This document shows positions 33,314 to 43,648 of a stretch of DNA of 64,000 bases, piece by piece. The stretch spans positions 1,488,001 through 1,552,000 of the forward strand of contig CP075492.1 in assembly GCA_021613535.1 (NCBI GenBank), written 5' to 3'. A model generated the notes under the pieces. The model saw only the letters and a program-made list of their open reading frames with translations, had not been told where the DNA came from and did no database searches. This DNA is from Adineta vaga. Its lineage: Eukaryota; Rotifera. A program made the translations under genes and the position numbers. Each line of letters opens with the position of its first letter. The first letter of the stretch is position 1.

Positions 33314-33932
33314 ACGAGGGAACATATTTAAGTGTTCAAGCCGTTTAGATCTCATCGTTTGGCGACAGATAGACCTCAACGACACATGAAAAACCTCAAG
33401 AGGATACGTGCCCTTAGGCCTTCTGTCGAGAGTTATAGGCATTCTACTGAAATTTTTGCCTATAGCAAGGTATGTACCAACAAATCGAATGTCGGTATTT
33501 CGAGCTAAGATTTTGCCCACAGATAGATCTATAGATAGTTAGAATACCTTACAAAATTCAGCTCAAAAGAATGTTTCCTTCTCGAGATATCAAAGCCTCA
33601 GAAAACGGAAAATTCTAGCATCTTTCGTGAGACATGAATGATTTTTAGGACCTTAGTATCTCGAGAAGGAAACATTCTTCTGAGCTGAATTTTGTAGGGT
33701 ATTCTAACTATCTATAGATCTATCTGTGGGCAAAATCTTAGCTCGAAATACCGACATTCGATTTGTTGGTACATACCTTGCTATAGGCAAAAATTTCAGT
33801 AGAATGCCTATAACTCTCGACAGAAGGCCTAAGGGCACGTATCCTCTTGAGGTTTTTCATGTGTCGTTGAGGTCTATCTGTCGCCAAACGATGAGATCTA
33901 AACGGCTTGAACACTTAAATATGTTCCCTCGT
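33314..33932. repeat. long near-perfect foldback element (277 bp arms)
   Basis: The left arm 33314-33590 and right arm 33657-33932 are reverse complements with only a couple of differences, and the loop is 66 bp. Each arm encodes the same open frame of about 70 codons (starting MGKILARNTDIRF) pointing towards the outer end, so the two ORFs are one sequence in mirror copy. High arm identity implies a recent origin or ongoing homogenisation. I see no transposase and no clear target-site duplication. Confidence 0.85.
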
Positions 33933-34410
33933 CAATACAAATGAAATAAAATTATACATATCATCTTGTCAGATCTAATTCTGATATTAAGGATATTAGT
34001 GTCCCACCCACTACATAGTAAAATATATGACAAAATAAAAACGAATGATGATAATGATGAATATCACTTCATGGACAGAGACTTTCAAAATACTTTATAC
34101 TTATTGATTTATATACTATTCTCGTACATTATTTATTCTAAATGATACCGTACTCAACTACTACGAATAAATTTGAATATTTAATGGAAAAGCAATGTGG
34201 TTCTTGATAAATATGAAGGGTGGGAGGTTTATCTCATCTGTTGTTTTTGTTCTCATTTCCATGTTTCTATTTTGGTTAAAATCTGATATTTGCCATCTGT
34301 TTGTTAGCACACCAAATCGCCCACGAAATAAATGATAAACTGTGCTTGAATATATATAAATTAACGTAAGTATACTTATTTCAATTAAAAGTAAAAAGAA
34401 CGCAACAAGG

Positions 34411-36033
34411 ATGGTTATCATTTTATCATCAGTACAATTGTTAGTAACGATTGGTCTTCTGTTTTCGAACTTATGTCAAGGTAGTTTGGAAAATGATTTT
34501 ATTCAAAAAAGGGTAATAACATTCTGTATATACATATTGAATTATTCTCTCATCTTCGTTTCTAGGGAGCAAAGGTAACAGCAGGATTTAATTGTACTAA
34601 TGTAGCTTCATCCTCAGTGATACCTATCTAGGCAAATATTAGTTTGATTTTGATATGTTTCAATCAAATTCTTTCTTTTTTTTATTCTAGTTCATAAATT
34701 GAAACCAGCCGATATTAAACATGTTGGTGGAATGGGAGATAGTTATACAGCAGCAATAGATTCTTGGAGGTAAATGTATGAGAATTGATTTATTATTTGA
34801 AAATTCTATTTGAATATATTTAGTGTGGGAGGTGACGGTACTCTAGTTACAAGCATTACTTTACCAAGTAAGTGCGCGAATGTATCATTATTAAATTTCA
34901 TTTGATATTCAATGAATAGATATTCTCAAAATGTTCAATCCAAATGTAAATGGATTTTCATCCAAAACAGGAAAAGGATTCAATGTTGCACAAGGCGGTT
35001 CACCTTCAAAGTAATAATCATCAATAAAATAAATAGTTTATATTATTTACTATCAAATATCATATATTTCTTATTTTAGAAGTCTACTTGGACAAGCGAA
35101 AAAATTAGTATCTGAAATGAAACTAAAACTTTCGTCTGTTCAGTTTCAATCTGATTGGAAAATAGTGACAATTTTACATGGTGGTGTTGATTTATTGAAT
35201 TATCTGACTGACATAGTATATCAAGATAAACTATTCATAAGTAAATATGTGTAGTAATTATATTTTGATTCTAGAATGGATTTAGTGTCAATAATTATAT
35301 CAGTAATCTGAAAATAGCACTTGAATATTTACGAGATAATCTTCCACGAACATTGGTCAATTTGGTAACTGTTCAAAATGTTGTTGACGTTGCCAATGAT
35401 ATGATTTCTGATCCAAAATGCAAATCTGCATCAGGAACGTTAGTTTTCAATAAATATTAAATATTTTTCTGATCTTTCCTCTTCTTCTTTTTTTCGTAGA
35501 CAAGTATTTGCTGCTGTTCCAACTATTTTGAAGAACGTAGTTCGACAAGTGGCTATTAACTTTCAAACAGCATCAAAACAACTTGTTGATTCAGGAATAT
35601 TCGATACAAAACTTGATTTTACTGTTGTTTCACAAGCATTAATGGAAAAACAAGGTGTTCCAAAAGCAGTAAATTTAATTTCATTCTATCACTTTTCTTT
35701 TATTGTATTTTGTTTCATTTAGAGTGATGGAAGTATTGATGGAACATATTTCAGCAATGATTGTATTCATTACAGTAAAAAAGGACATGAAACAGCTGCT
35801 ATTGAACTTTGGAATAATATGGTAAAATAAAAATCAAATCGAAAATCAAATATTTTAGTATAACATTATATTTTTCAGATGCAAAAAGTTGGAAGTAAAA
35901 CTGATCATTGGACAATGCGTACTGAACTTCGATGTCCATCAGTAAGTTAAGTTAGATTGATGTAATATAATATATACTCAACTTGTTGTTTAAGGATGAT
36001 GGCTATATCTACACGTCAAAAAATAGTGTTTAA
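34411..36033 (+). CDS. PLB1: phospholipase B1-like GDSL lipase, 11 exons, one doubtful junction
   Basis: Exons I assign: 34411-34512, 34566-about 34631, 34691-34769, 34824-34867, 34920-35010, 35080-35215, 35275-35438, 35500-35668, 35723-35821, 35879-35941, 35994-36033. Introns are about 50-60 bp and all joins keep frame except exon 2/3. The start is a signal peptide (MVIILSSVQLLVTIGLL). Hallmarks are KPADIKHVGGMGDSYTAA (catalytic Ser in GDS), NVAQGGSPS (block II), TILHGGVDLL (block III, where the usual G-x-N-D Asn is Val), SNDCIHYSKKGHETAA (Asp/His block V) and LRCPSDDGYIYTSKNS, the typical PLB1 end. Family members remove acyl chains from phospholipids outside the cell. The Asn loss and the exon 2/3 problem (frame runs into TAG; candidate GC donor one base out of phase) make activity doubtful. 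Confidence 0.8.
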
Positions 36034-36610
36034 TATATTTATAATATTTGACCATATTTTTAGTATGGTTTGAAATACATATATTTGCTTAATTGAAAAT
36101 AAATGATTTTCATTTGTCTTATCAGTTAGCAGATGGAATAAGTAGACGTTGTAGGGTTATTGAAAAATTAGAATTACTTAGAAACGAAATGAAACGTTTC
36201 AGATACGATATAATTGGTATTTTTGAACTACGATAGACAGGAAAAGGCGAAATACTGAATAGAGATTATATCTGAGAGTGTGGGTGAAATTTCATTACGA
36301 TCGAATAAACGACTAGACGGATACACAGAACGATTCTATGATATTCGAAATGATCTCATGTACAATTTACTTATCACGTTATGAGAGCGAACAAAAGAAC
36401 AAATACTAGTCTATAGAGTTTCTATAGAATAAACCAATAATAAGTGGCTGATGCAATGTATGTAAATCTAATAATACTGCAACATTTTCTTCGAAAATGT
36501 ATGACATCAAATTTTCTCCAGATGACATCAGCCATTCATATTTCATAGGTATAAAAAGGTAAGAGACATGAAACAGTAGGCATATTATTCATTTCAAAGG
36601 AAGTAATATT
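36034..36610. other. intergenic with one telomere-like motif
   Basis: GAGAGTGTGGGTGAAA lies at about 36273-36289. The stretch just before 36611 includes a TATAAA-like word (GTATAAAAAGG near 36550), a plausible TATA box for the next gene. Confidence 0.4.
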
Positions 36611-37816
36611 ATGTCTGAAGGATTACATTTCAACGATCGTTACTGTACTATTCTTGATGAAATCAAACAATTTAGTGAACAAGAAGAAGAACCATCAAAA
36701 TGTATGTCTTTCGATGGATTAAATCCCAAAGAACGCGCAAAAATCTATGGAATCTTCGAAACAACGTATCATCGATTTCTTCAATTCGAAAAGCAATGTA
36801 CATTTGATAATAATCAGAAACAAACTGTTTTGATCGTCAGAAAAATAGCACCTGAAAAACAATTAGAGCCGACATCAGTGACAGTAACTGATACTATTGT
36901 TCATGAATTTCGTAAATACACAAAATTATCATTACCATTAACGAAACATGAATTTATCGATTATTATCTTGATTGCTTAGATCCGTATACGAATTGTCGA
37001 ATTCTATTTTCTCAATTTATTGAAGATATTCAAAGATATGAAAATATATCTCGATTAAAAAGTTGTATTGAACAATTATTGAATAATATAATATCCTACT
37101 TAAATAATCATCCTTCAACACAAACATTTAAAAATAACATCTACGAAGAAGAAATGAAACTTCTCAAATCGAGTCCTTATAAATCCAAAGGTGAACTTTA
37201 TAAGAAAGAAAATGCATCTAAATTATTTATTTCAATTGATATCATCAAAGCTACATACAATATTGTTAAAAATTATCATCCAGAAATTTTCAATCATTTA
37301 TCAACATGGGAAGAATTTGTATTTTCCTTCTGTAGTGAAAAACCAATTCATACAATCGCAATTTCCAAACCTGTCCGAGAACGTACTCTTGGATGTGCAA
37401 AATTTGGCAAGAAAATAAGTTCTCTAGCAGAATATTTTATTCATAAAGTTTTACATGAAATGCAAATCAATCCAAACGATATTGTGAATATTACTACAGA
37501 CGAAGCTATTCTTTCATATGATTCAACAATATTTCATCGAATGTTTAACGATTATCATAAGTCGTTTTTTAAAGTTCAAGCATTTCGATTAGTCAAATTA
37601 CCAAAATATGATTATTTTGTTAAAGAATATTTTCATCCAATTCAAGGACAAGATTCTGAATCAATTGAAATTATTAATCGTGAATTGAGATGTATTCCAA
37701 TGATATTCATTATGCAATGTATTAAACAATATGAAGATAAACCAATTCTTGAAATTGATCGGAAATTTGCTGTCGAATCGGGTCATATAGCAACTCTCGA
37801 TGAACCGATTTTTTAA
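36611..37816 (+). CDS. R3H-domain protein, intronless, possibly giant-virus-derived
   Basis: A single 401-codon frame with a TATA-like word about 60 bp upstream. Residues about 33-78 (MSFDGLNPKERAKIYGIFE then QTVLIVRK) match an R3H nucleic-acid-binding domain in which the final R-x3-H position is Arg42/Tyr46. The C-terminal half (ISIDIIKATYNIVKNYHPEI, FVFSFCSEKPIHTIAISKPV, RERTLGCAKFGKKI and TTDEAILSY) reminds me of a protein family conserved in nucleocytoplasmic large DNA viruses, where an S-K-x-x-R-x-x-x-L-G motif recurs. That link is from memory and unproven. No introns are present, in contrast to most neighbours, which fits transfer or retroposition. Role is unknown; binding of single-stranded nucleic acid is the family expectation. 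Confidence 0.65.
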   Translation: MSEGLHFNDRYCTILDEIKQFSEQEEEPSKCMSFDGLNPKERAKIYGIFETTYHRFLQFEKQCTFDNNQKQTVLIVRKIAPEKQLEPTSVTVTDTIVHEFRKYTKLSLPLTKHEFIDYYLDCLDPYTNCRILFSQFIEDIQRYENISRLKSCIEQLLNNIISYLNNHPSTQTFKNNIYEEEMKLLKSSPYKSKGELYKKENASKLFISIDIIKATYNIVKNYHPEIFNHLSTWEEFVFSFCSEKPIHTIAISKPVRERTLGCAKFGKKISSLAEYFIHKVLHEMQINPNDIVNITTDEAILSYDSTIFHRMFNDYHKSFFKVQAFRLVKLPKYDYFVKEYFHPIQGQDSESIEIINRELRCIPMIFIMQCIKQYEDKPILEIDRKFAVESGHIATLDEPIF

Positions 37817-38029
37817 TCTCTATAAATACGTAAGGATATGGGTGGGGTGTATTTACAAATGAATCACACCGAGAGACATACGCGTTCATCCTCTGTTTTT
37901 TTAACATTTTCGAATATGAAAGTTAATTTATTAAATAAAACGAAATTTACATTTTTGAATAAATAATGATGAAATTTCAAATTATCTTGTCCTCATTAAT
38001 TACATAGAAATAATAACAAATAATTGTAT

Positions 38030-39461
38030 TTACAGTTTGGTATTTTCTTCAGATAGATTTCGAAAAGAAAAATATCTCGAAAGTTTTCCGTAAACAGTTG
38101 AAACATAACAATGTGGATAAAGTGGAAAAAAATTATTTTTATCCACTATATTACTTAATGGACCATTTATTGATGACGATGCTTGAAGTATACATAATAC
38201 TAGAAATGATATTAAATATAATAGTAAATATGTTTTATAATCATCTTTAAATATAGAAATATAAGCATCGTAAAGCATCCAAAAACCACGCCAAGTAAAA
38301 ACGCAAGATAAAAATGCCAAAAAATGACGAATATTTCGATAAAGTTGAGGAAAATTTATTGAAATAAATGTCCAAAAATGATATTTTATATTTAATTCTT
38401 CTAAATATCTTTGAAAATACATTAATAGAAAATAAAGAATATAACCAATCAAAAGACAAAGACCAACCGACATAGGCAAATAATCTGGATAAAACAAATC
38501 ATCAAGCAAATGATAAAATCCACGCCAAGTAATTATTGATAAATTTGATATAATTATTTCATATAAAAGAAAATTTATTAAATTAATTCTCCATTGTTTC
38601 ATCTATTTCAAAAAAATAAACTTATTTAAAATAAAAATATGAAATCAAACTTACTTCTCTTGTCAGTAACGGACACCCGAAATGAATACAATATTTAATT
38701 GAATCATAACAAGAAAGAAATGGTGAACAAACTAAATCTGATAAATGTCCAGTAAATGAAATTAATGTAAACAATGATGTTAATGATAGAGTTAATTTAA
38801 AATACCATTCATCTGGTGTAAATTGATCCCATATTGTCCATAACATTTCCCATTGAATAATATAAATTGATCCTAATAAAAATATATGAAATTTTAATAA
38901 AAGAAATTCAATTATTGATCTTTGTTTTTCTAAATAAATATAAATCTTATTTTGACCAAGATAATAAAATAAAAGTAAGATTTGTACAATTAAATATGGA
39001 ATTGATAATGATAATAATGAATATGAAACAAATTCTTTAGTATTTTTTTTATCTAAATTTGAGTGAGTTGGAAATTTGTTTAAAATATTCAAAAAAATCA
39101 TAACTAAATTCCAACCACACCCCCAAAATAAAACAAGAATTGGAAATAATATTAAACCAGTTATTATTGGTTCAATAAAATATAAAAATTTTCGACTAGT
39201 TTTACTTAATTTCTCTTCATTATATTCATCGAAAATATTTGTACCTTCCTCAACAATGGTTTGAGAAATTTGAGATATAATTGATAATCTACGTGGTGAT
39301 TGATCGAAGATTTCATGAAGATTTCTTTCTGCCATTGCTATAAATGATTGTTGAGATTCCAGACCAGTTGGTGGAACATAAGGTTGAGGATGATATTCAC
39401 TACTATGTGGTAAATATGTTTGAGAAATAATTGATGAGTCACATTGAACATTGCGACACAT
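38030..39461 (-). CDS. fuseless-like multipass membrane protein, 2 exons
   Basis: Exon 1 39461-38655 and exon 2 38602-38030 join in phase 0 (GTAAGT...GAAATAG, 52 bp), giving 459 residues. A hydrophilic N-terminus of about 100 residues is followed by about eight TM segments. Repeated Trp-rich motifs occur: WGCGWNLVMIFL, IQWEMLWTIWDQ, ITWRGFYHLLDD and FTWRGFWMLYDA. The paired W-R-G-x-W/F signature and eight-TM plan match Drosophila Fuseless, a presynaptic membrane protein needed for calcium-channel organisation. The assignment is by pattern and not by alignment. It is convergent with the R3H gene, with 213 bp between the stops. Confidence 0.6.
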
Positions 39462-39848
39462 GCTAAAACGATATACACCATTAATTTCTTCCTGTTCATA
39501 GATAAAATAAGTAACACCGTGAATTTTCTTCCGCTGACGACTATTCAGAACTTATTCTTTTTATACGAATTTAATAAATTAGTGATTCGCTTGTTTTTCT
39601 ACCCGATTTTTATACAAAAATTATTTTGTTGATGAAGATTGTAACTTCCCTTTTTCTTTAATGAAACTACTTCTTGCTCATATGTAACACCCACACCCAC
39701 ACCCTCAAGAACTCAAAATCTTTCCTCAATGTTTTTATAAGAAGAATTGACTATTTTACTCTATCTGCTCTGTTGTTACTCTATATATTCTGAAAGATAT
39801 ACTTACGATTGTTTTCTATAAGGCGTACGCACAGTCTGACCATCACCA
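39462..39848. other. intergenic with telomere-like repeat block
   Basis: About 39687-39710 reads ACACCCACACCCACACCCTC, three tandem units of a CCCACA-type repeat followed by CTCAAG, the end shared by the dispersed short repeats described in the findings. Confidence 0.5.
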
Positions 39849-40938
39849 CTAAGTATCACCATTTCGACTTCTATTCCTGCAAGGAAAACAAACAAATAAA
39901 TTTAAGTAGAATATAAGAAAAGATTATCATATGAATCATTCGTATATAAATCTATTGTAAAATGGTGAAACTTATGGATTAATTGTTGAAATTACTTTTC
40001 TATTTCTATGATTGAATTACTTATCCGAACTTCGTCCAACTTCATTTAAGTTCGAGAGCATAGTCAAAGACTTGGGCTCCTTGGTTTTACGTGTTGTAGT
40101 TGAATCAAACGCTTGTCGCTCTAATTCGAACCTTGCCTGTTGTTGTGTGGCCCAATCAAGAGGTAAAAAACGCAACTTCATTTGCACTGCACTTACAACC
40201 CAAATTGTGCTTGAAATAGCTAAATGTTCTAAGCAGGAACGGATAATTTTCATAAATTTGAGAAAGATATGATCAAATGCAAAAAGCGCTCTTAGATAGT
40301 CGACACCAGTGAACCTACGTAATGAAGGAATTTTTTCGATTTTCCTCACATCACAATCAACGTAATAGGATTTTTTCTGATATGATCATATTTCATATTC
40401 ATATTGATTGATAGTTCAGCAAAGGTAAAGACATGTTTCTCATATTTTTGCATTGATAATTCAATTTCTAGCATGTTTTTTTTTCAATATGCTTCATTCT
40501 AGAAAACTTCAGTTTCGTTCATTCGATAGTATAGTACCTACACTTTTGAATAAAGTGAGAGCGATATACTGGATTTTTCAAAATCCGAAGATAGAGCGAA
40601 CGACAGAAATATACAGTCTGTTCCTGCATTCAAGATGGTAATATTCATTTCCGTACAAATGAACTTCAAAATCAGTAACTGCAAATATTTTAGGAAAATA
40701 TCATGCACGATGTTGAGCAAACGCTTTGAAGACAAAAGATTCGAGAATGTAATAAATATCTCAATATGAGAATCAAATGAAACAAGATTGGTCGCATAAA
40801 TCTACTTACTGTATCACTAGTATATGTAAAATAATTATTGACTTGATGATCAGCGAGGAGAGAATCTGTTGTTGTTGTTGTTGTTGTTGTACTGTATAGC
40901 GATCCGTTTTTGCTAATACGTCCAGCTTTAAATGTCCT
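39849..40938 (-). CDS. unidentified four-exon gene with Thr tract
   Basis: A phase-consistent model on the minus strand: exon 1 up to 40938-40810 (5' end unresolved), exon 2 40623-40538, exon 3 40344-40021, exon 4 39876-39849. Exon 1 encodes RTFKAGRISKNGSLYS, eight Thr from a (GTT)n tract, then DSLLADHQVNNYFTYTSDT. Exon 2 encodes EQTVYFCRSLYLRILKNP. Exon 3 encodes KIEKIPSLRRFTGVDYLR, hydrophobic stretches (ALFAFDHIFLKFMKII and LAISSTIWVV) and ARFELERQAFDSTTTRKTKE. Splice sites are GTAAGT, GTACTA and GTAATT with AG acceptors. I recognise no domain. The phase agreement supports a real gene, but expression evidence would be needed. Confidence 0.45.
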
Positions 40939-41839
40939 CTATTCATTTCGGTTATAACGGACATTGCGATCTTTCACAATTCTTTCAGTTTGTAATTACT
41001 CACACATCATCATGAAGGAATTTTACCTGTCTATGTTTAACGTCTTTTGCAACATCTTTGCCTTATTTAAGATCGTATGGTTTTTACCAGGCGTCGTCGC
41101 AACATGTATGTCAGGTTTTCTTTGTCTGATAATAATAAAGGATGCGTATTCATGATGTCATTTTTGAGAGTGGGAGTTCGAGATGGGCATAGTGAATAAT
41201 CCAATTGTCCACAATCATCTGCAATTTAGAAGCCGATATTATTATTAGATGAAGCTCGACGAGCTGATTCTATGATCATCCAAAGTCATCCATCTCTTTT
41301 GATAGGGAGTAAGTCTACTCTACGGAGTGGTTCGATCTCAAGGTCAAATGATTTCATTGACTATTTTATGCCGAATCGAAGTCCGTGAAAAACTGCATCG
41401 ATGAGTGCAACTACGAACTCATGACTCACAACGAAGGGAAGAAATAGGGGATAAAGAGAACGGGAGTAATGCGTGCATATCTGCACGTAGACATACGATA
41501 AGAATGATGAAAAGATGACAATGAGTAACCAGCGGTATACTGTTTCACAGTTTTTTCATTTCTTTTTTTACGTAAGCGTCTGTGTTGTTCGTGAAGACAA
41601 CAGTTTTCATTACGTCAGAAATTGAATTTACCGAATGAAAATGAGCACTGTTATTCATGACACAGTAGAACAACGATTTGTGGACAATCTTGGAATGGCG
41701 CCTTTTTTTGTGAGATAATTCTTCGGAAACATGTGATTTCATTTCTTCGCAATACACCGTTCATGTTCTTGACACAAACGAGATCATATTTCTGCACGAT
41801 AGGACATCCTGCGTTAAAGCTAACACAAAACAGCATCCT
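40939..41839. other. intergenic, no supported gene
   Basis: Mixed-composition sequence, less AT-rich than average. It contains GAAGCTCGACGAGCTGATTC (about 41249-41268), which shares the core palindrome GCTCGACGAGC with the centre of the palindrome at 59167-59351. Confidence 0.35.
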
Positions 41840-42155
41840 CTGGAAGATGAAGGCGTTAATTTCTGGGATAATTCGATTTGGTCTGGCAACAGTCCTAACA
41901 TATTAATAAATTTTGCAGAAACATTGATCAATTAATGGCAAGATAAGATTGTCGGGATAAATACAAGTACGATGCTCTCAAAACTAATCTCGAGAATACG
42001 AGCAGGCATCCTATTCCCCGATGATGAACATTTCCAAATTAGTTCCGGCGCGCGAACAAGTTTCACCGCCAATTTATTTTGTAATTGGAGCAGTAACGAA
42101 ATTCAAGGAATTTGGTTGGAACTGATTCCGCGATGCGCAACATCGGGCAATAGTA
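41840..42155 (+). pseudogene. coding remnant with one in-frame stop
   Basis: The frame reads LEDEGVNFWDNSIWSGNSPN, then ILINFAETLIN, a TAA at 41933-41935, then WQDKIVGINTSTMLSKLISR, IRAGILFPDDEHFQISSGAR and FCNWSSNEIQGIWLELIPRC, ending near GGGCAATAGTAAGT, which looks like a donor site. The text is convincingly protein-like across the stop. The family is not recognised. It is likely an exon of a dead or misread gene. Confidence 0.35.
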
Positions 42156-42424
42156 AGTATTCTCAATAACACCTTCTTTGGCATTTTTATTTCATTTTAT
42201 TACACGGTGATTGTTTCGATTTATTATATAAATAATTTGTTCATTATGCAAAAAGATAGAAGTAGGAGAATTTAGTCGATTTCCTTGCTCATTTTCACCA
42301 GCAGCCAATGTTCCTTGTTTTCCTTTTATGTCGCTTATTTTTCATCGTCTCACTTTGTAGTTTCAGTAATCAGAAACAAAAACATATCCATATTTATCTA
42401 TGTTAGATCAGAACAAGCGATATT

Positions 42425-42596
42425 TCAAATGAGAATTTCTTGATAAGTTTGATTGAACCATTGAATAATTCGTTTGTTTTCATGATCATCAATAATCAAC
42501 CAATTATCATGTTGATTAACAAGCAAACCTCTTGATTTATTTAATTGATCTATTCTATTTCCATTAAACCATTTCCACCTGTGATAGTTCTTGCAT
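42425..42596 (-). pseudogene. NHL-repeat remnant
   Basis: The minus-strand frame reads RWKWFNGNRIDQLNKSRGLL, then VNQHDNWLIIDDHENKRIIQ, then WFNQTYQE. A neighbouring frame just upstream gives RTITGGNG. Together they resemble the GGNG-x-G-N-x-x-x-Q-L-N-x-P-x-G-V/L-x-V-D linker and one blade of bdelloid NHL proteins. Only one blade is left and it is frameshifted, so this is a fragment. Confidence 0.45.
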
Positions 42597-43648
42597 TTTG
42601 TTTTCGAAAAAGAACTAAAAGGATTACGAACAATGCGACATTTTGTTAATTAAGTTTTAACAAAGATTTTTTCGATTTCAGCAGTTCTGTATAGGTAATC
42701 AGATTCAGTTTTTAACATTGGCGACGAATCTACCATTTATTTTATTCAAATTTATGTAAAAAACTAGATTCTTAACTAATTTAAAATCATATTTTCGTTG
42801 TTTTAGAAAGAAAATCTTTTCAAAACATGTCGCGAAACATATTTGATCCATAGAGAATTTTATTCTATACAAAATAAACGAGTTTATGGGAAATATGATT
42901 TTGCGGCCAATTCCAAAATGGTTCGGTACTTTTATAACAAATTCAAGTTATTCATTTGTGCCATGAACGAGCAAAACGAACAATTCAAGCACCTAACTAT
43001 ATAATATTGGACCAAGACAAATTCTTATGCGTATGTAAATGATTTTGTTGCAAAATCAGATTCCCCATTATATGTGATTTCAACTATATGTCATTTCTCT
43101 AACTACACCAATCAACGTGTAATACACAATGAAGTATTCGAAAGATCTAATTTCGCTTTCTTGTACAAACAACGATGTAGCGATAATGATTGTGGCGTAG
43201 AAAGTCAGATATAGATGTTCCCTTGTTTCTTTAATATTTTTCATAATGATAAAATTCATTGAATACATTACTGTTTGCTATTTTTTTTTAATATTTAAAT
43301 ATAATCATATGATCAGTATTATTTTTGCGAAAGAGTTTCTTATAGCAAAGTGGGAATAATAATTAGTTTTATTATTTGACATTCTTAACAAAAAAAAGAA
43401 AAGAAAAATGATTCAAAAATACTCTATATAATAAAGAAAAAGAAACCATTGTAAATTTCTGGATGATAAGTTCGATTCAAAAGAAGACATTCGTATTGTA
43501 CTTATAATTTTGATAAGTAGGATATTTAAAGGTTTCTTTGATTGATTTAAAAAAAAAATAATATTATATCATAAAAAGAATATATTATTTCTCTTCTTCA
43601 TGCAAATAACATCGACAGAATATTTCATTCATTGTTGACGATAGTTCG
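42597..43648. other. intergenic, no gene seen
   Basis: AT-rich sequence with long A runs near 43390-43560. I see no supported gene. Confidence 0.4.

Noticed and set aside
33302-33944. Two 72-codon ORFs with the same sequence on opposite strands as genes
   Set aside because: They are the mirror arms of one foldback repeat, with no family signature, so I list the repeat and not two genes.
34161-34421. Minus-strand ORF of 86 codons with a hydrophobic start
   Set aside because: It overlaps the first exon of the PLB-like gene, whose signal peptide and spliced frame are better supported.
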